The position numbers and the translations under genes are program-made. From NCBI GenBank assembly GCA_040877445.1, contig JBBDNT010000233.1, forward strand, positions 1-15,612: DNA of 15,612 bases. Direction: 5' to 3'. This stretch comes from JBBDNT01 sp040877445 (GTDB lineage: Bacteria > Planctomycetota > Planctomycetia > Planctomycetales > Planctomycetaceae). Below the pieces are notes generated by a model, which did not search any database, was not told the DNA's origin, and saw only the letters and a list, made by a program, of their open reading frames with translations. Of the stretch, positions 6,977 through 13,499 are shown piece after piece; the stretch's first letter is position 1, and each line of letters begins with the position of its first letter.

Positions 6977-7810
6977 ATGGCGGAAATCACCGCGGCCCTG
7001 GTCCAGAAGCTGCGCTCGATGACGGACCTGCCGATGATGCTGTGCAAGAAGGCCCTCGTCGAAGCCGAAGGCGACATCGACAGGGCCGTCGAGATCCTCA
7101 AACGCCAAGTCGGGAAGGTGCACACCGACCGCGCCCAGAACGTCACCGCCGAGGGTCGCGTCTTCACCCGCGTGAAGTCCGGCTGCGCCGAGGCCGCGAT
7201 GGTCGAGGTGCAGTGCGAGTCGGCCCCGGTCGGCAGCGGCGAAGACATGCGGAAGTTCGGCGAAATGCTCGTCGAGCAACTCCTCGAAGGCCCCGGCGCG
7301 AGCACTCCCGAGGCGCTGCTCGCTCAGAACGCCCCGGGTGGAAGCAAGCCGCTGAGCGAAATCTTCGACGAGATGGTCAACAAGATCCGCGAGAAGATCG
7401 TCGTCAGCCGCGTCGCCCGCGTACGGGGACCGGTCGACGCCTACGTGCATCACGACGGGAAGACCGGCGTGCTGTTCCAGGCCCAGGGAAAGGACGGGTG
7501 CGACCCCATCCTCCGCGACGTGGCGATGCACATCGCCGCGCTCAAGCCGACCGTCGCCACCGAGGGCGAGGTCGACCGCGACCTGGTGCGGGCGGAGCGC
7601 GAGCGGCTGACCGCCGAGGCGAAGGCCTCCGGCAAGCCGGACAATATCATCGAGAAGATCGTCGCCGGCCGGATGAAGACGTGGTACGTCGAGCAAGGCG
7701 TGCTGGTGATGCAGCCCTTCGCCAAGGACGACAGCAAGACGGTCAGCCAGGCGCTCGCCGAGCGCGGCCTCACCGCGGAGGGCTTCGTGCTGTGGAAGAT
7801 CGGCGGGTAG
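6977..7810 (+). CDS. tsf: Elongation factor Ts
   Basis: 277-residue EF-Ts, the guanine nucleotide exchange factor that recycles EF-Tu-GDP. The N-terminal UBA-like domain is clear (ITAALVQKLRSMTDLPMMLCKKALVEAEGD). The core carries SKPLSEIFDEMVNKIREKI and the C-terminal part ends in typical VSQALAERG. Where most bacteria have the TDFVAR motif that contacts EF-Tu, this protein reads ESAPVGSGEDM (residues about 80-90). I recall similar sequences in planctomycete EF-Ts, so this is probably lineage-specific. The ATG at 6977 follows GGGAGGAG about 12 bases upstream and gives the standard N-terminus. Confidence 0.95.
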   Translation: MAEITAALVQKLRSMTDLPMMLCKKALVEAEGDIDRAVEILKRQVGKVHTDRAQNVTAEGRVFTRVKSGCAEAAMVEVQCESAPVGSGEDMRKFGEMLVEQLLEGPGASTPEALLAQNAPGGSKPLSEIFDEMVNKIREKIVVSRVARVRGPVDAYVHHDGKTGVLFQAQGKDGCDPILRDVAMHIAALKPTVATEGEVDRDLVRAERERLTAEAKASGKPDNIIEKIVAGRMKTWYVEQGVLVMQPFAKDDSKTVSQALAERGLTAEGFVLWKIGG

Positions 7811-7827
7811 TTATTTGGATCCCATTC

Positions 7828-8019
7828 TTTCGACGCAAAGACGGAAAGGCCGCAAAGAAGCGCAAAGGGAAACGAAGTCCTTTTTTTCCGACAGAAAGAT
7901 TGATGACAGAAAGATGAAACAGAGAGAATTCTCATCATAGCCATTTTTCTGTCATCAATTTTTCTGTCTCTTCTTCCTACTTTGCGATTCTCTGCGTCCT
8001 TTGCGGCTTTGCGTCGAAA
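7828..8019. repeat. AT-rich long inverted repeat between tsf and pyrH
   Basis: Outer arms TTTCGACGCAAAG (7828-7840) and CTTTGCGTCGAAA (8007-8019) are perfectly inverted. The next about 30 bases on each side are imperfectly inverted (CGCAAAG-type blocks). A centre of two 23-base arms (7890-7912 and 7946-7968, GACAGAAA..TTGATGACAGAAA type) matches at 21 of 23. The whole can fold as one long hairpin. Base composition is much more AT-rich than the genes on either side. No transposase is encoded. It resembles a MITE-like or dispersed 'GCAAAGACGCAAAG' intergenic element. Confidence 0.8.
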
Positions 8020-8039
8020 CTTCGTCTGACCAAATCGTG

Positions 8040-8804
8040 ATGGAACCCATGCCCGATGCCGCGCCCGTGTTTCGCCGTGTGCTGCTCAAGTTGAGCGGCG
8101 AGAGCTTTTCGCGCGCGGGGGAGTCGGGCATCAGCATGGTCGAACTGTCCTCGATCTGCGAGCAAATTCAGCGCGTCGTCGCTTCCGGCGTCGAACTGGC
8201 GATCGTGTGCGGCGGGGGGAACATTCTTCGCGGAAAGGAATTCGCCGCCGTCAGCGCCGCCATTCAACCCGCGACGGCGCACTACATGGGCATGCTCGCG
8301 ACCGTCATCAACGGATTGGCCTTGCAGGACGCGCTCGAGAGCATCGGCGTGGCGACGCGGCTGCAATCGGCAATCCGCATGGAAGGCGTCGCCGAGCCGT
8401 TCATCCGCCGCCGCTGCATCCGGCACCTCGAAAAGGGCCGCGTGGTGATTCTCGCCGCGGGGACCGGCAGCCCCTTCGTCACCACCGACACCGCCGCCGC
8501 GCTCCGCGCCCGCGAGATCGAGGCCGACGTGATCCTGAAGGCCACCAAGGTCGACGGCGTCTATTCGGCCGACCCGGAAAAGAACCCGCACGCGGTTCGT
8601 TATTCCGACATCTCCTTTCAGGACGTGCTCGACCAGAACCTGCAGGTGATGGACGCGCAGGCGATCCAGCATTGCCGCGAGCACGGCATCGCGATCATCG
8701 TGTTCAACTACCGCAAGGTGGGGAACATCGAGCGTGCGGTCGCGGGTGAGCGGATCGGCACGCGCGTGTTGCCGGCCGATCGCCTGCCCTCTCCCGGCGA
8801 ATGA
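8040..8804 (+). CDS. pyrH: Uridylate kinase (UMP kinase)
   Basis: 254-residue bacterial UMP kinase of the amino acid kinase fold; phosphorylates UMP to UDP with ATP, feeding RNA, DNA and sugar nucleotides. Motifs: VLLKLSGES near the N-terminus (phosphate-binding Lys), VCGGGNILRG, ATVINGLALQDALE, AAGTGSPFVTTDTAAALRA, LKATKVDGVYSADPEKNP. It belongs to the conserved rpsB-tsf-pyrH cluster. ATGs at 8040 and 8049 are both possible and no clear Shine-Dalgarno is visible, because an inverted repeat ends only 20 bases before the first. frr, often next in this cluster, is absent here. Confidence 0.94.
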   Translation: MEPMPDAAPVFRRVLLKLSGESFSRAGESGISMVELSSICEQIQRVVASGVELAIVCGGGNILRGKEFAAVSAAIQPATAHYMGMLATVINGLALQDALESIGVATRLQSAIRMEGVAEPFIRRRCIRHLEKGRVVILAAGTGSPFVTTDTAAALRAREIEADVILKATKVDGVYSADPEKNPHAVRYSDISFQDVLDQNLQVMDAQAIQHCREHGIAIIVFNYRKVGNIERAVAGERIGTRVLPADRLPSPGE

Positions 8805-8827
8805 TTCCAGCGCCCCGGACGCTGGAA
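8805..8827 (+). other. Hairpin immediately after pyrH
   Basis: TTCCAGCG (8805-8812), loop CCCCGGA, CGCTGGAA (8820-8827), a perfect 8-bp stem starting right after the pyrH stop. No U tract follows, so intrinsic termination is doubtful. It contains the 10-mer CCCGGACGCT, the arm of the palindrome inserted in the aminotransferase gene. Confidence 0.55.
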
Positions 8828-8847
8828 GCATACGCGCCGCTTCGTTC

Positions 8848-8989
8848 GCGAGGGGTGGCTGGGGTCGATCCGCCGTAAGACGCCTTCCACGTCCAACGAC
8901 GTCGCCCGGCGGATCGCCCCCAGCGATGGGCGGGCGGGGCGGCGATTCGCTGGGGGCTTCGCTGCGCTACGACCCCAGCCACCCCTCGC
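8848..8989. repeat. 142-bp cloverleaf-like element
   Basis: A perfect 20-bp inverted repeat closes the element (8848-8867 begins GCGAGGGGTGGC; 8970-8989 ends GCCACCCCTCGC). Inside are two further perfect stems, GATCCGCCG/CGGCGGATC (8867-8875 with 8907-8915) and GCCCCCAGCG/CGCTGGGGGC (8916-8925 with 8948-8957). Together they form a three-way junction with almost no unpaired bases between arms. No coding capacity is apparent. It could be a non-autonomous mobile element or a structured RNA. Confidence 0.85.
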
Positions 8990-9127
8990 AACTTCCATGC
9001 GGCATCCAGGATCGTGCCGCGCGAAGCGCGTCGCACGCCCCGGGCCAACCGGGCCGTGGAATTGATCTTGCGGAGATCGCCCGCTCCTGCGAAATTCCCG
9101 CCGTCGACGCGGATTCCCTTCCCGCTC
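8990..9127. other. Spacer upstream of the Gln/Tyr-rich secreted protein
   Basis: With 8805-8989 this completes the 334-base gap after pyrH. It is GC-rich, with a weak CCCGG/CCGGG inverted repeat near 9040-9053. I see no gene and no promoter good enough to call; the frame is open only by base composition. Confidence 0.4.
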
Positions 9128-9138
9128 AGGAGGAGCAC

Positions 9139-9927
9139 ATGATGAAGATGCGCAGCGTTGTCGTCGGATCGTTGGCCTTGTTCGCCTGGGCATCGGCCGC
9201 CGAAGCCCAGTACGGTCCCGGCGCGCCGACTCAAGGGGGCTATCGTCCCGGCCAGATCGCGCCGCAGACCCAGCAGCCTCGTTACCAGCAGCCGCAGTAC
9301 CAACAGCCGCAATACGGGCCGCAATACGGGCCGCAACAGTATGGCCCGCAGCAGCCGCAATACCAGCACGGCCCACAGCAGCCGCAGTCGTCGCGGGAAG
9401 GGTACAGCTACCGGTTCGGCGCGCGGGGCCACTTGGCGCGGTTGGCCGGCGACCTCGAGACGCAGGCCAACTCGGTCTGCTGGGAGATGCATCGCAATTA
9501 CCGCCTCGCCCGCAACTGGGACGAGAACTACCGTCTGATGTACCAGATTCTGCAAGACGCGAAGCACATTCGCCAACTGGTCCGCGAGCAGTACCGCGGG
9601 GCGGAGAATCAGGACCACATCGCCGACGACCTGCACAACATGGACCGCCTGTTCGATCGCGTGCAGCGTCGCGTCGCGCGGTGGGAGCCGGATCGCGTTC
9701 CCCGCAACGTCCCCGTGCATGACGTCCGCGACCTCCGCGACCCGCGGGGCGGGCAGCCGGTGCAGACCGTCGCGATCAGCGAACTCCAGCAGAGAATGCA
9801 GCGGTTCGACGGATCGCTGAACCACTTGATGGTCGATTACGGCGTGAAGACGCGCCTCGACGAGCGGGCCGACGGCCGTTGGAGGGGCGGATCCGGCGGG
9901 TCCGACGCTCCCCCGCCGCCGCGCTGA
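9139..9927 (+). CDS. Secreted Gln/Tyr/Pro-repeat protein, unknown function
   Basis: 262-residue predicted exported protein. The signal peptide is MMKMRSVVVGSLALFAWASA with a likely cut at AEA-QYG (about residue 24). Residues about 24-85 are a low-complexity segment built from QPQYGPQ/QQPQYQ units, visible at DNA level as slippage-prone repeats (about 9276-9385). The remainder (about 90-262) is helical and charged, with many Arg, His and Asp residues (RGHLARLAGDLETQANSVC; DAKHIRQLVREQYRG). It matches no family I can name, although similar short secreted proteins occur in planctomycetes. AGGAGGAG at 9128-9135 sets the start; ATGs at 9139, 9142 and 9148 are all in frame. Confidence 0.85.
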   Translation: MMKMRSVVVGSLALFAWASAAEAQYGPGAPTQGGYRPGQIAPQTQQPRYQQPQYQQPQYGPQYGPQQYGPQQPQYQHGPQQPQSSREGYSYRFGARGHLARLAGDLETQANSVCWEMHRNYRLARNWDENYRLMYQILQDAKHIRQLVREQYRGAENQDHIADDLHNMDRLFDRVQRRVARWEPDRVPRNVPVHDVRDLRDPRGGQPVQTVAISELQQRMQRFDGSLNHLMVDYGVKTRLDERADGRWRGGSGGSDAPPPPR

Positions 9928-9953
9928 TCGCCTTCGACCACCTCGTTTCATTC

Positions 9954-9981
9954 GCGGTGATCGCGCTCGTGCGATCACCGC
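9954..9981 (+). other. 11-bp-stem hairpin after the secreted protein gene
   Basis: GCGGTGATCGC (9954-9964), six-base loop, GCGATCACCGC (9971-9981), perfect. It has no U tract and precedes the better terminator at 10019. It may protect the 3' end of the mRNA. Confidence 0.55.
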
Positions 9982-10018
9982 ACGACGGGATCGTTCGACC
10001 CAGCCGCGCCGACACCAG

Positions 10019-10054
10019 GGCGGCACTTCTCCGGGAAGTGCCGCCTTGTTCTTT
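10019..10054 (+). terminator. Intrinsic terminator of the secreted protein gene
   Basis: GGCGGCACTT (10019-10028), loop CTCCGGG, AAGTGCCGCC (10036-10045), a perfect 10-bp GC-rich stem followed by TTGTTCTTT (10046-10054). This is a standard Rho-independent terminator on the plus strand. It insulates the phosphatase gene that begins shortly after. Confidence 0.88.
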
Positions 10055-10096
10055 CCCCGGTAGTTCTTTCCCCGGGCCGGTGCGGCGGTTACCATC

Positions 10097-11818
10097 GTGA
10101 CACAGGCGGGCGCCGCGCTACGGGAATCGGTCGCCCCGCTCCCCTTCGCCATGTCCCATCCGCCGGCCCCCCTCATGGCCCGAGACGACTCCCGGCTTCC
10201 GCGATCGTTCCTCTGGACCGTCGTCGCGTTGTGCGTCCTCCCCTGGCTGTTCAACTTGTGGGGCGTGTATTTCGAGGCGCGGTCCGACGACGTTCCTCCC
10301 GAGGCGATCGGAAGGTCTGCCGATCATGTCCCGCATCTGGCGGTCTCCGACAACGCCGTGCTCGACGCGCCGCGGAGCCAGTCGGTGCACACCATCCTCG
10401 AATGGACCGCCTTCTGCACCGCGCTGTTCACCGCGGTGTTCGCGTTCGCCCATTACCACATGAAAGGCGACGTCGCGACTCCCGTGCTGGGAACGGCCCT
10501 GTTGTTCGCCGGCGCGTTCGACGCCTTCCGCACGCTCGCCGCGGATGGACTGATCCCCACGCGCCATCCCCCCGAGCAGTTCCTGCCCTTCACCTGGGCC
10601 ATGTCCCGCACGTTCAACGTGCTGATCATCATCGCCGGCACGGTCCCCTTCCTGCGCGGCGAGCAGTCGCGGCGAGGCAGAAAGCGGGGCATTCCGTTTC
10701 TGATTCTGATCTCGATCTTCTTCGCGCTGGCCGCGTACTCGCTGGTGCTGGCGCTCGGTTTGGCGCCGGACCTGCCGCGGGCGATCTTCCTCGACCGATT
10801 CGTCCCCCGCCCGTGGGACGCGCTCCCCCTGGTGCTGTACCTGATCGCGGGCGGGTTCATCCTGCCGCGGTTTCACAAGCTGCACCCCAGCCTGTTCTCT
10901 CACGGTCTATGGGTCAGCATCCTGCCGATGGCGGTCGGGCAGCTTCACGCGACTTTCGGCTCACAGGTGCTGTTCGCGAACCACTACAACATCTCGCTGT
11001 ATCTGAAGATCGTCGCCTACCTGGTGCCTCTCGCCGGCCTGATCCTCGACTACACCCGCGCCTATGCGACCGAGGTTCAGTTCCGCACCACACAGGAAAA
11101 ACTGAAGGTCGCCCGCGATCTGCAACAGGGGCTGCTGCCGCAAACGTCCCCGACGATCCGCGGCCTCGACGTGGCGGGAAAGTCCCGCTCGGCCGACGCC
11201 GTCGGCGGCGACTACTTCGACTATCTGCCGTTGAGCGACGACGCGCTGGGCGTGGTCGTCGCCGACGTGAGCGGGCATGAACTCGGGGCCTCGATCCTCC
11301 TCGCCCAGACGCGGGCCTATCTGCGGGCGCTCGCCGACGCGGACGGCGACGTCAGCCGCGTCATCAGCCGGCTCAACGAATTCCTGTGCGACGACGTCCG
11401 CGACCGCTGGTTCGTCACGCTGTTCTTCGCGCGGATCGACCCGGCGGCGCGACGCATCCGGTTCGCGGCGGCCGGGCACGAAGCGCACCTGTTCGACGCC
11501 GCGGGCAACCTGCGGGAACTCTCCTGCACCAGTCCGCCGTTGGGCGTCACCGCGGAGACGGCGATTCCCTGCGGTCCCGAGACCCCTTTCGTTCCCGGCG
11601 ACGTCCTGCTCGTCCTGACGGACGGTCTGACGGAAGCCGCGAACTCGTCCGGCGAGCAATTCGGCATCGCCCGCGTCGCCGCCCATGTTAGGGAACATCG
11701 CGACCGCCCCGCGCGGGAAATCGTGCAGGGGCTGTTCGCCGCCGTGAACGATTTCTGCGACCACGCCCCCCCGCAAGACGACCGCACGGCGGTGGTGGTG
11801 AAAGCGGTGGAGCGGTAG
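10097..11818 (+). CDS. Membrane-anchored PP2C/SpoIIE-type (RsbU-like) phosphatase
   Basis: 573-residue sensor phosphatase. Residues about 38-320 contain about seven or eight hydrophobic segments (for example 38-56, 100-119, 128-146, 171-187, 200-222, 241-256, 270-287, 301-318); the block LGTALLFAGAFDAFRTLAADG recalls MASE3-type sensor domains. A short helix (VQFRTTQEKLKVARDLQQGLLP, about 327-348) links to the PP2C domain. Metal-binding acidic motifs are present: GGDYFDY (371-376), VVADVSGHELGA (387-398), LTDGLTEA (507-514) and DDRTAVVV (561-568). It should dephosphorylate a Ser/Thr phosphoprotein such as an anti-sigma-factor antagonist, but no such gene is nearby. The GTG at 10097 is used; ATG at 10151 is equally plausible and neither has a clear ribosome binding site. 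Confidence 0.9.
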   Translation: MTQAGAALRESVAPLPFAMSHPPAPLMARDDSRLPRSFLWTVVALCVLPWLFNLWGVYFEARSDDVPPEAIGRSADHVPHLAVSDNAVLDAPRSQSVHTILEWTAFCTALFTAVFAFAHYHMKGDVATPVLGTALLFAGAFDAFRTLAADGLIPTRHPPEQFLPFTWAMSRTFNVLIIIAGTVPFLRGEQSRRGRKRGIPFLILISIFFALAAYSLVLALGLAPDLPRAIFLDRFVPRPWDALPLVLYLIAGGFILPRFHKLHPSLFSHGLWVSILPMAVGQLHATFGSQVLFANHYNISLYLKIVAYLVPLAGLILDYTRAYATEVQFRTTQEKLKVARDLQQGLLPQTSPTIRGLDVAGKSRSADAVGGDYFDYLPLSDDALGVVVADVSGHELGASILLAQTRAYLRALADADGDVSRVISRLNEFLCDDVRDRWFVTLFFARIDPAARRIRFAAAGHEAHLFDAAGNLRELSCTSPPLGVTAETAIPCGPETPFVPGDVLLVLTDGLTEAANSSGEQFGIARVAAHVREHRDRPAREIVQGLFAAVNDFCDHAPPQDDRTAVVVKAVER

Positions 11819-12119
11819 TGTGCGGGTGATCGGAAAGCGGCTCGTACGCAGCGAGTCGTACGCAGCGAGCCTCCCGCGTCAGCGGGGGGAGCCACTTTCG
11901 ACCTCGGCCGCACTTCTTCGATCGCCAGTCGCCTCCACATCAGCGATCCGCCCATCCGGCCCGAGAACCAGCGTGCAGCCGAAGACTTCGATCCCCTCGT
12001 CCGTGGCCTTCAGCAGTCCGCCGCCGTCCGTCACGTCGTGGCATGTTCCCTCGGAGCAACGAATCTTCTTGCGGCGCCGCTTGGCGATGACTATGATGCC
12101 CTACGTCAGGAGACGGCGG
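11819..12119. other. Spacer with repeats and a possible gene remnant
   Basis: It contains two tandem 14-base repeats TCGTACGCAGCGAG (11842-11855, 11856-11869) and a 23-base near-palindromic sequence (11869-11891, CCTCCCGCGTCAGCGGGGGG core) that recurs exactly, inverted, at 14145-14167. On the minus strand 11879-12100 is open for 73 codons without an ATG; it reads AKRRRKKIRCSEGTCHDV, then VFGCTLVLGPDGRIADVEA. This looks more protein-like than chance and may be a truncated gene. The plus-strand frame leading into the antitoxin is Ser/Pro-rich and not credible as coding. Confidence 0.4.
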
Positions 12120-12557
12120 ATGGAGTATGTCGACACGGTGACCGAACTGCTTGGCGGCGAGCGCACCTTCCCTCGGACGCCGGAGTCCGATCACGAATTC
12201 ATCGTTGCCGTCCGGAGCGGACTTCCGGTACGGGCCGTCGCCAACGTCGCCCGGTCGCTCTCCATGACTGAAGACGAGGCGTTCCACTGTCTGGGGATCA
12301 CCAAACGGACGGCGGCCCGTCGCAAAGCGAAGAACGAGCGGCTCCGTGACGTCGAGTCCGAGCGACTGCTTCGGCTGGCGCGAGTCGCGGCCAAGGCGGA
12401 GGACGTGCTGGGATCGCGCGACAAGGCGGTGCACTGGTTGAACCGACCGAACCTCGCCTTGGGCGGAGTGCCGCCGCTGGAATCGCTCGACACCGATCTC
12501 GGGTTCCAGAGCGTGCTCGACGTGCTCGGGCGCATCGAGTACGGAGTTCCCAGTTGA
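12120..12557 (+). CDS. Xre/MbcA/ParS-type antitoxin (DUF2384-like)
   Basis: 145-residue predicted antitoxin of a RES-type toxin-antitoxin pair. The N-terminal half is helical with a helix-turn-helix-like segment (LPVRAVANVARSLSMTEDEAFHCLGIT, about residues 34-60, then KRTAARRK). The C-terminal part matches the toxin-binding domain: ESERLLRLARVAAKAEDVLG, then KAVHWLNRPNLALGGVPPLE and LGRIEYGVPS. These antitoxins neutralise the toxin by direct binding and usually repress their own operon. AGGAGA at 12108-12113 is 6 bases before the ATG at 12120, which is preferred over ATG 12087. Its TGA stop overlaps the toxin ATG by one base (12557), the usual coupling for this family. Confidence 0.9.
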   Translation: MEYVDTVTELLGGERTFPRTPESDHEFIVAVRSGLPVRAVANVARSLSMTEDEAFHCLGITKRTAARRKAKNERLRDVESERLLRLARVAAKAEDVLGSRDKAVHWLNRPNLALGGVPPLESLDTDLGFQSVLDVLGRIEYGVPS

Positions 12558-13053
12558 TGCGCGCCTGGCGCATCTGCCGTGATCGCTGGGCCGATGCCGC
12601 GTACTCCGGCGAGGGCGCCCGCCGTCACGGAGGCCGTTGGAACCACAAGGACGCCCTGCGGTGGCCTATGCGTCGTCGTCGCTCGCGCTGGCGGCTCTCG
12701 AGTTGTTCGTGAATCTGACGACCGACGAATTCCCCGCCGATCTCGTCGCCGTCGAATTGTTGATTCCGGACGACATCACGATGGACGCCGTTTCCGCGGA
12801 CGAACTTCCCACGAACTGGCGCGACTATCCCGCCCCGCTCGCATTGCAGGAGTTGGGGACGGAGTGGCTTCGATCGGCGCGATCACTCCTGCTCGTCGTC
12901 CCGTCGGTGCTGGTGCCGCGCGAGATGAATCTTCTGATCAATCCCGGTCATCCGGAGTTCGAGCGTTGCACCGTCGGCACCGTCGACCCATTCGAGTACG
13001 ACTTTCGAATGTGGAAGGCCGCCCGTCCGAGCCAAGCTAGCCAAGGTATATGA
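12557..13053 (+). pseudogene. RES-domain toxin, frameshifted
   Basis: Starts ATG at 12557, overlapping the antitoxin stop. Frame 1 gives MRAWRICRDRWADAAYSGEG...GGRWNHK, the standard RES N-terminus, then runs out of family sequence near 12650. From 12651 the other frame continues as GRPAVAYASSSLALAALELF to the stop at 13053. Adding one G to the AAGGAC run at about 12648-12651 restores WNHKGRPAVAYASSS and a 165-residue protein, the normal length. The expected catalytic Arg (GGRWN), Tyr (AYASS) and Glu (ALELF) are all present. RES toxins attack NAD+ or ADP-ribosylate a target. Either the toxin is dead or this is a sequencing error in a short G run. Confidence 0.87.
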
Positions 13054-13079
13054 TCCCGCATCGACGTGCGCCGAACCTG

Positions 13080-13463
13080 TTATCGTCGTCGCTCGAACGT
13101 CGCGGCGATCCCGATGCCGACCGCCGCCATGCCGACGAGGTGGGCCGCCAGTCGAACGGGGTGCTCGAACATGTTCGCGGGCGAAGCGAACAGCCACGTC
13201 GTCGCCGCGATTTGCCCCGCGAGCAACGCTCCCCCTGCGTACAGCACGACGCGGCCGCGTCCCATATATCCGGCCGTGAGGGCGATCGCCGCGAGCGATA
13301 CCGCACACAGATACGCCGCCGCGACGGGAGTTCGCTCGGGTTCGAAAAACGTGGAAATCCACGACGTGAACGCCAGTACGATCCAGAAGACCGCGACGCC
13401 CGTCTGCACGAGAATCGCGGCGGCGCGCAAGCCATGACGATGACCGCCATCCCCGAACGTCAT
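13080..13463 (-). CDS. Small four-helix membrane protein, unknown
   Basis: 127-residue predicted inner-membrane protein with four hydrophobic segments at about 14-36, 47-67, 70-93 and 103-122, short polar loops and an Arg-rich C-terminus (TFERRR). I do not recognise the family. The ATG at 13463 is chosen because GGAG lies 9 bases upstream; ATGs at 13478 and 13499 would add a hydrophilic extension. It is convergent with the broken toxin gene, 26 bases away, with no terminator visible between them. Confidence 0.7.
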   Translation of the reverse strand: MTFGDGGHRHGLRAAAILVQTGVAVFWIVLAFTSWISTFFEPERTPVAAAYLCAVSLAAIALTAGYMGRGRVVLYAGGALLAGQIAATTWLFASPANMFEHPVRLAAHLVGMAAVGIGIAATFERRR

Positions 13464-13499
13464 GAATTTCCACTCCATCGGATGGACATCGATGAGCAC

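Noticed and set aside
5768..7696. 642-codon minus-strand open frame opposite rpsB and tsf
   Set aside because: Antisense of unmistakable S2 and EF-Ts genes; composition is His/Asp/Arg/Leu-rich as expected from reversed GC-ending codons.
8704..10254. 516-codon minus-strand open frame opposite the secreted protein gene
   Set aside because: The plus strand has a signal peptide, a strong Shine-Dalgarno and a terminator; the minus frame runs through the cloverleaf element and has no motif.
11820..12119. N-terminal extension of the antitoxin frame back to 11820
   Set aside because: The first 100 codons are Ser/Pro/Arg-rich, pass through dispersed repeats and have no ribosome binding site; ATG 12120 has AGGAGA at the right distance and gives the usual family length.
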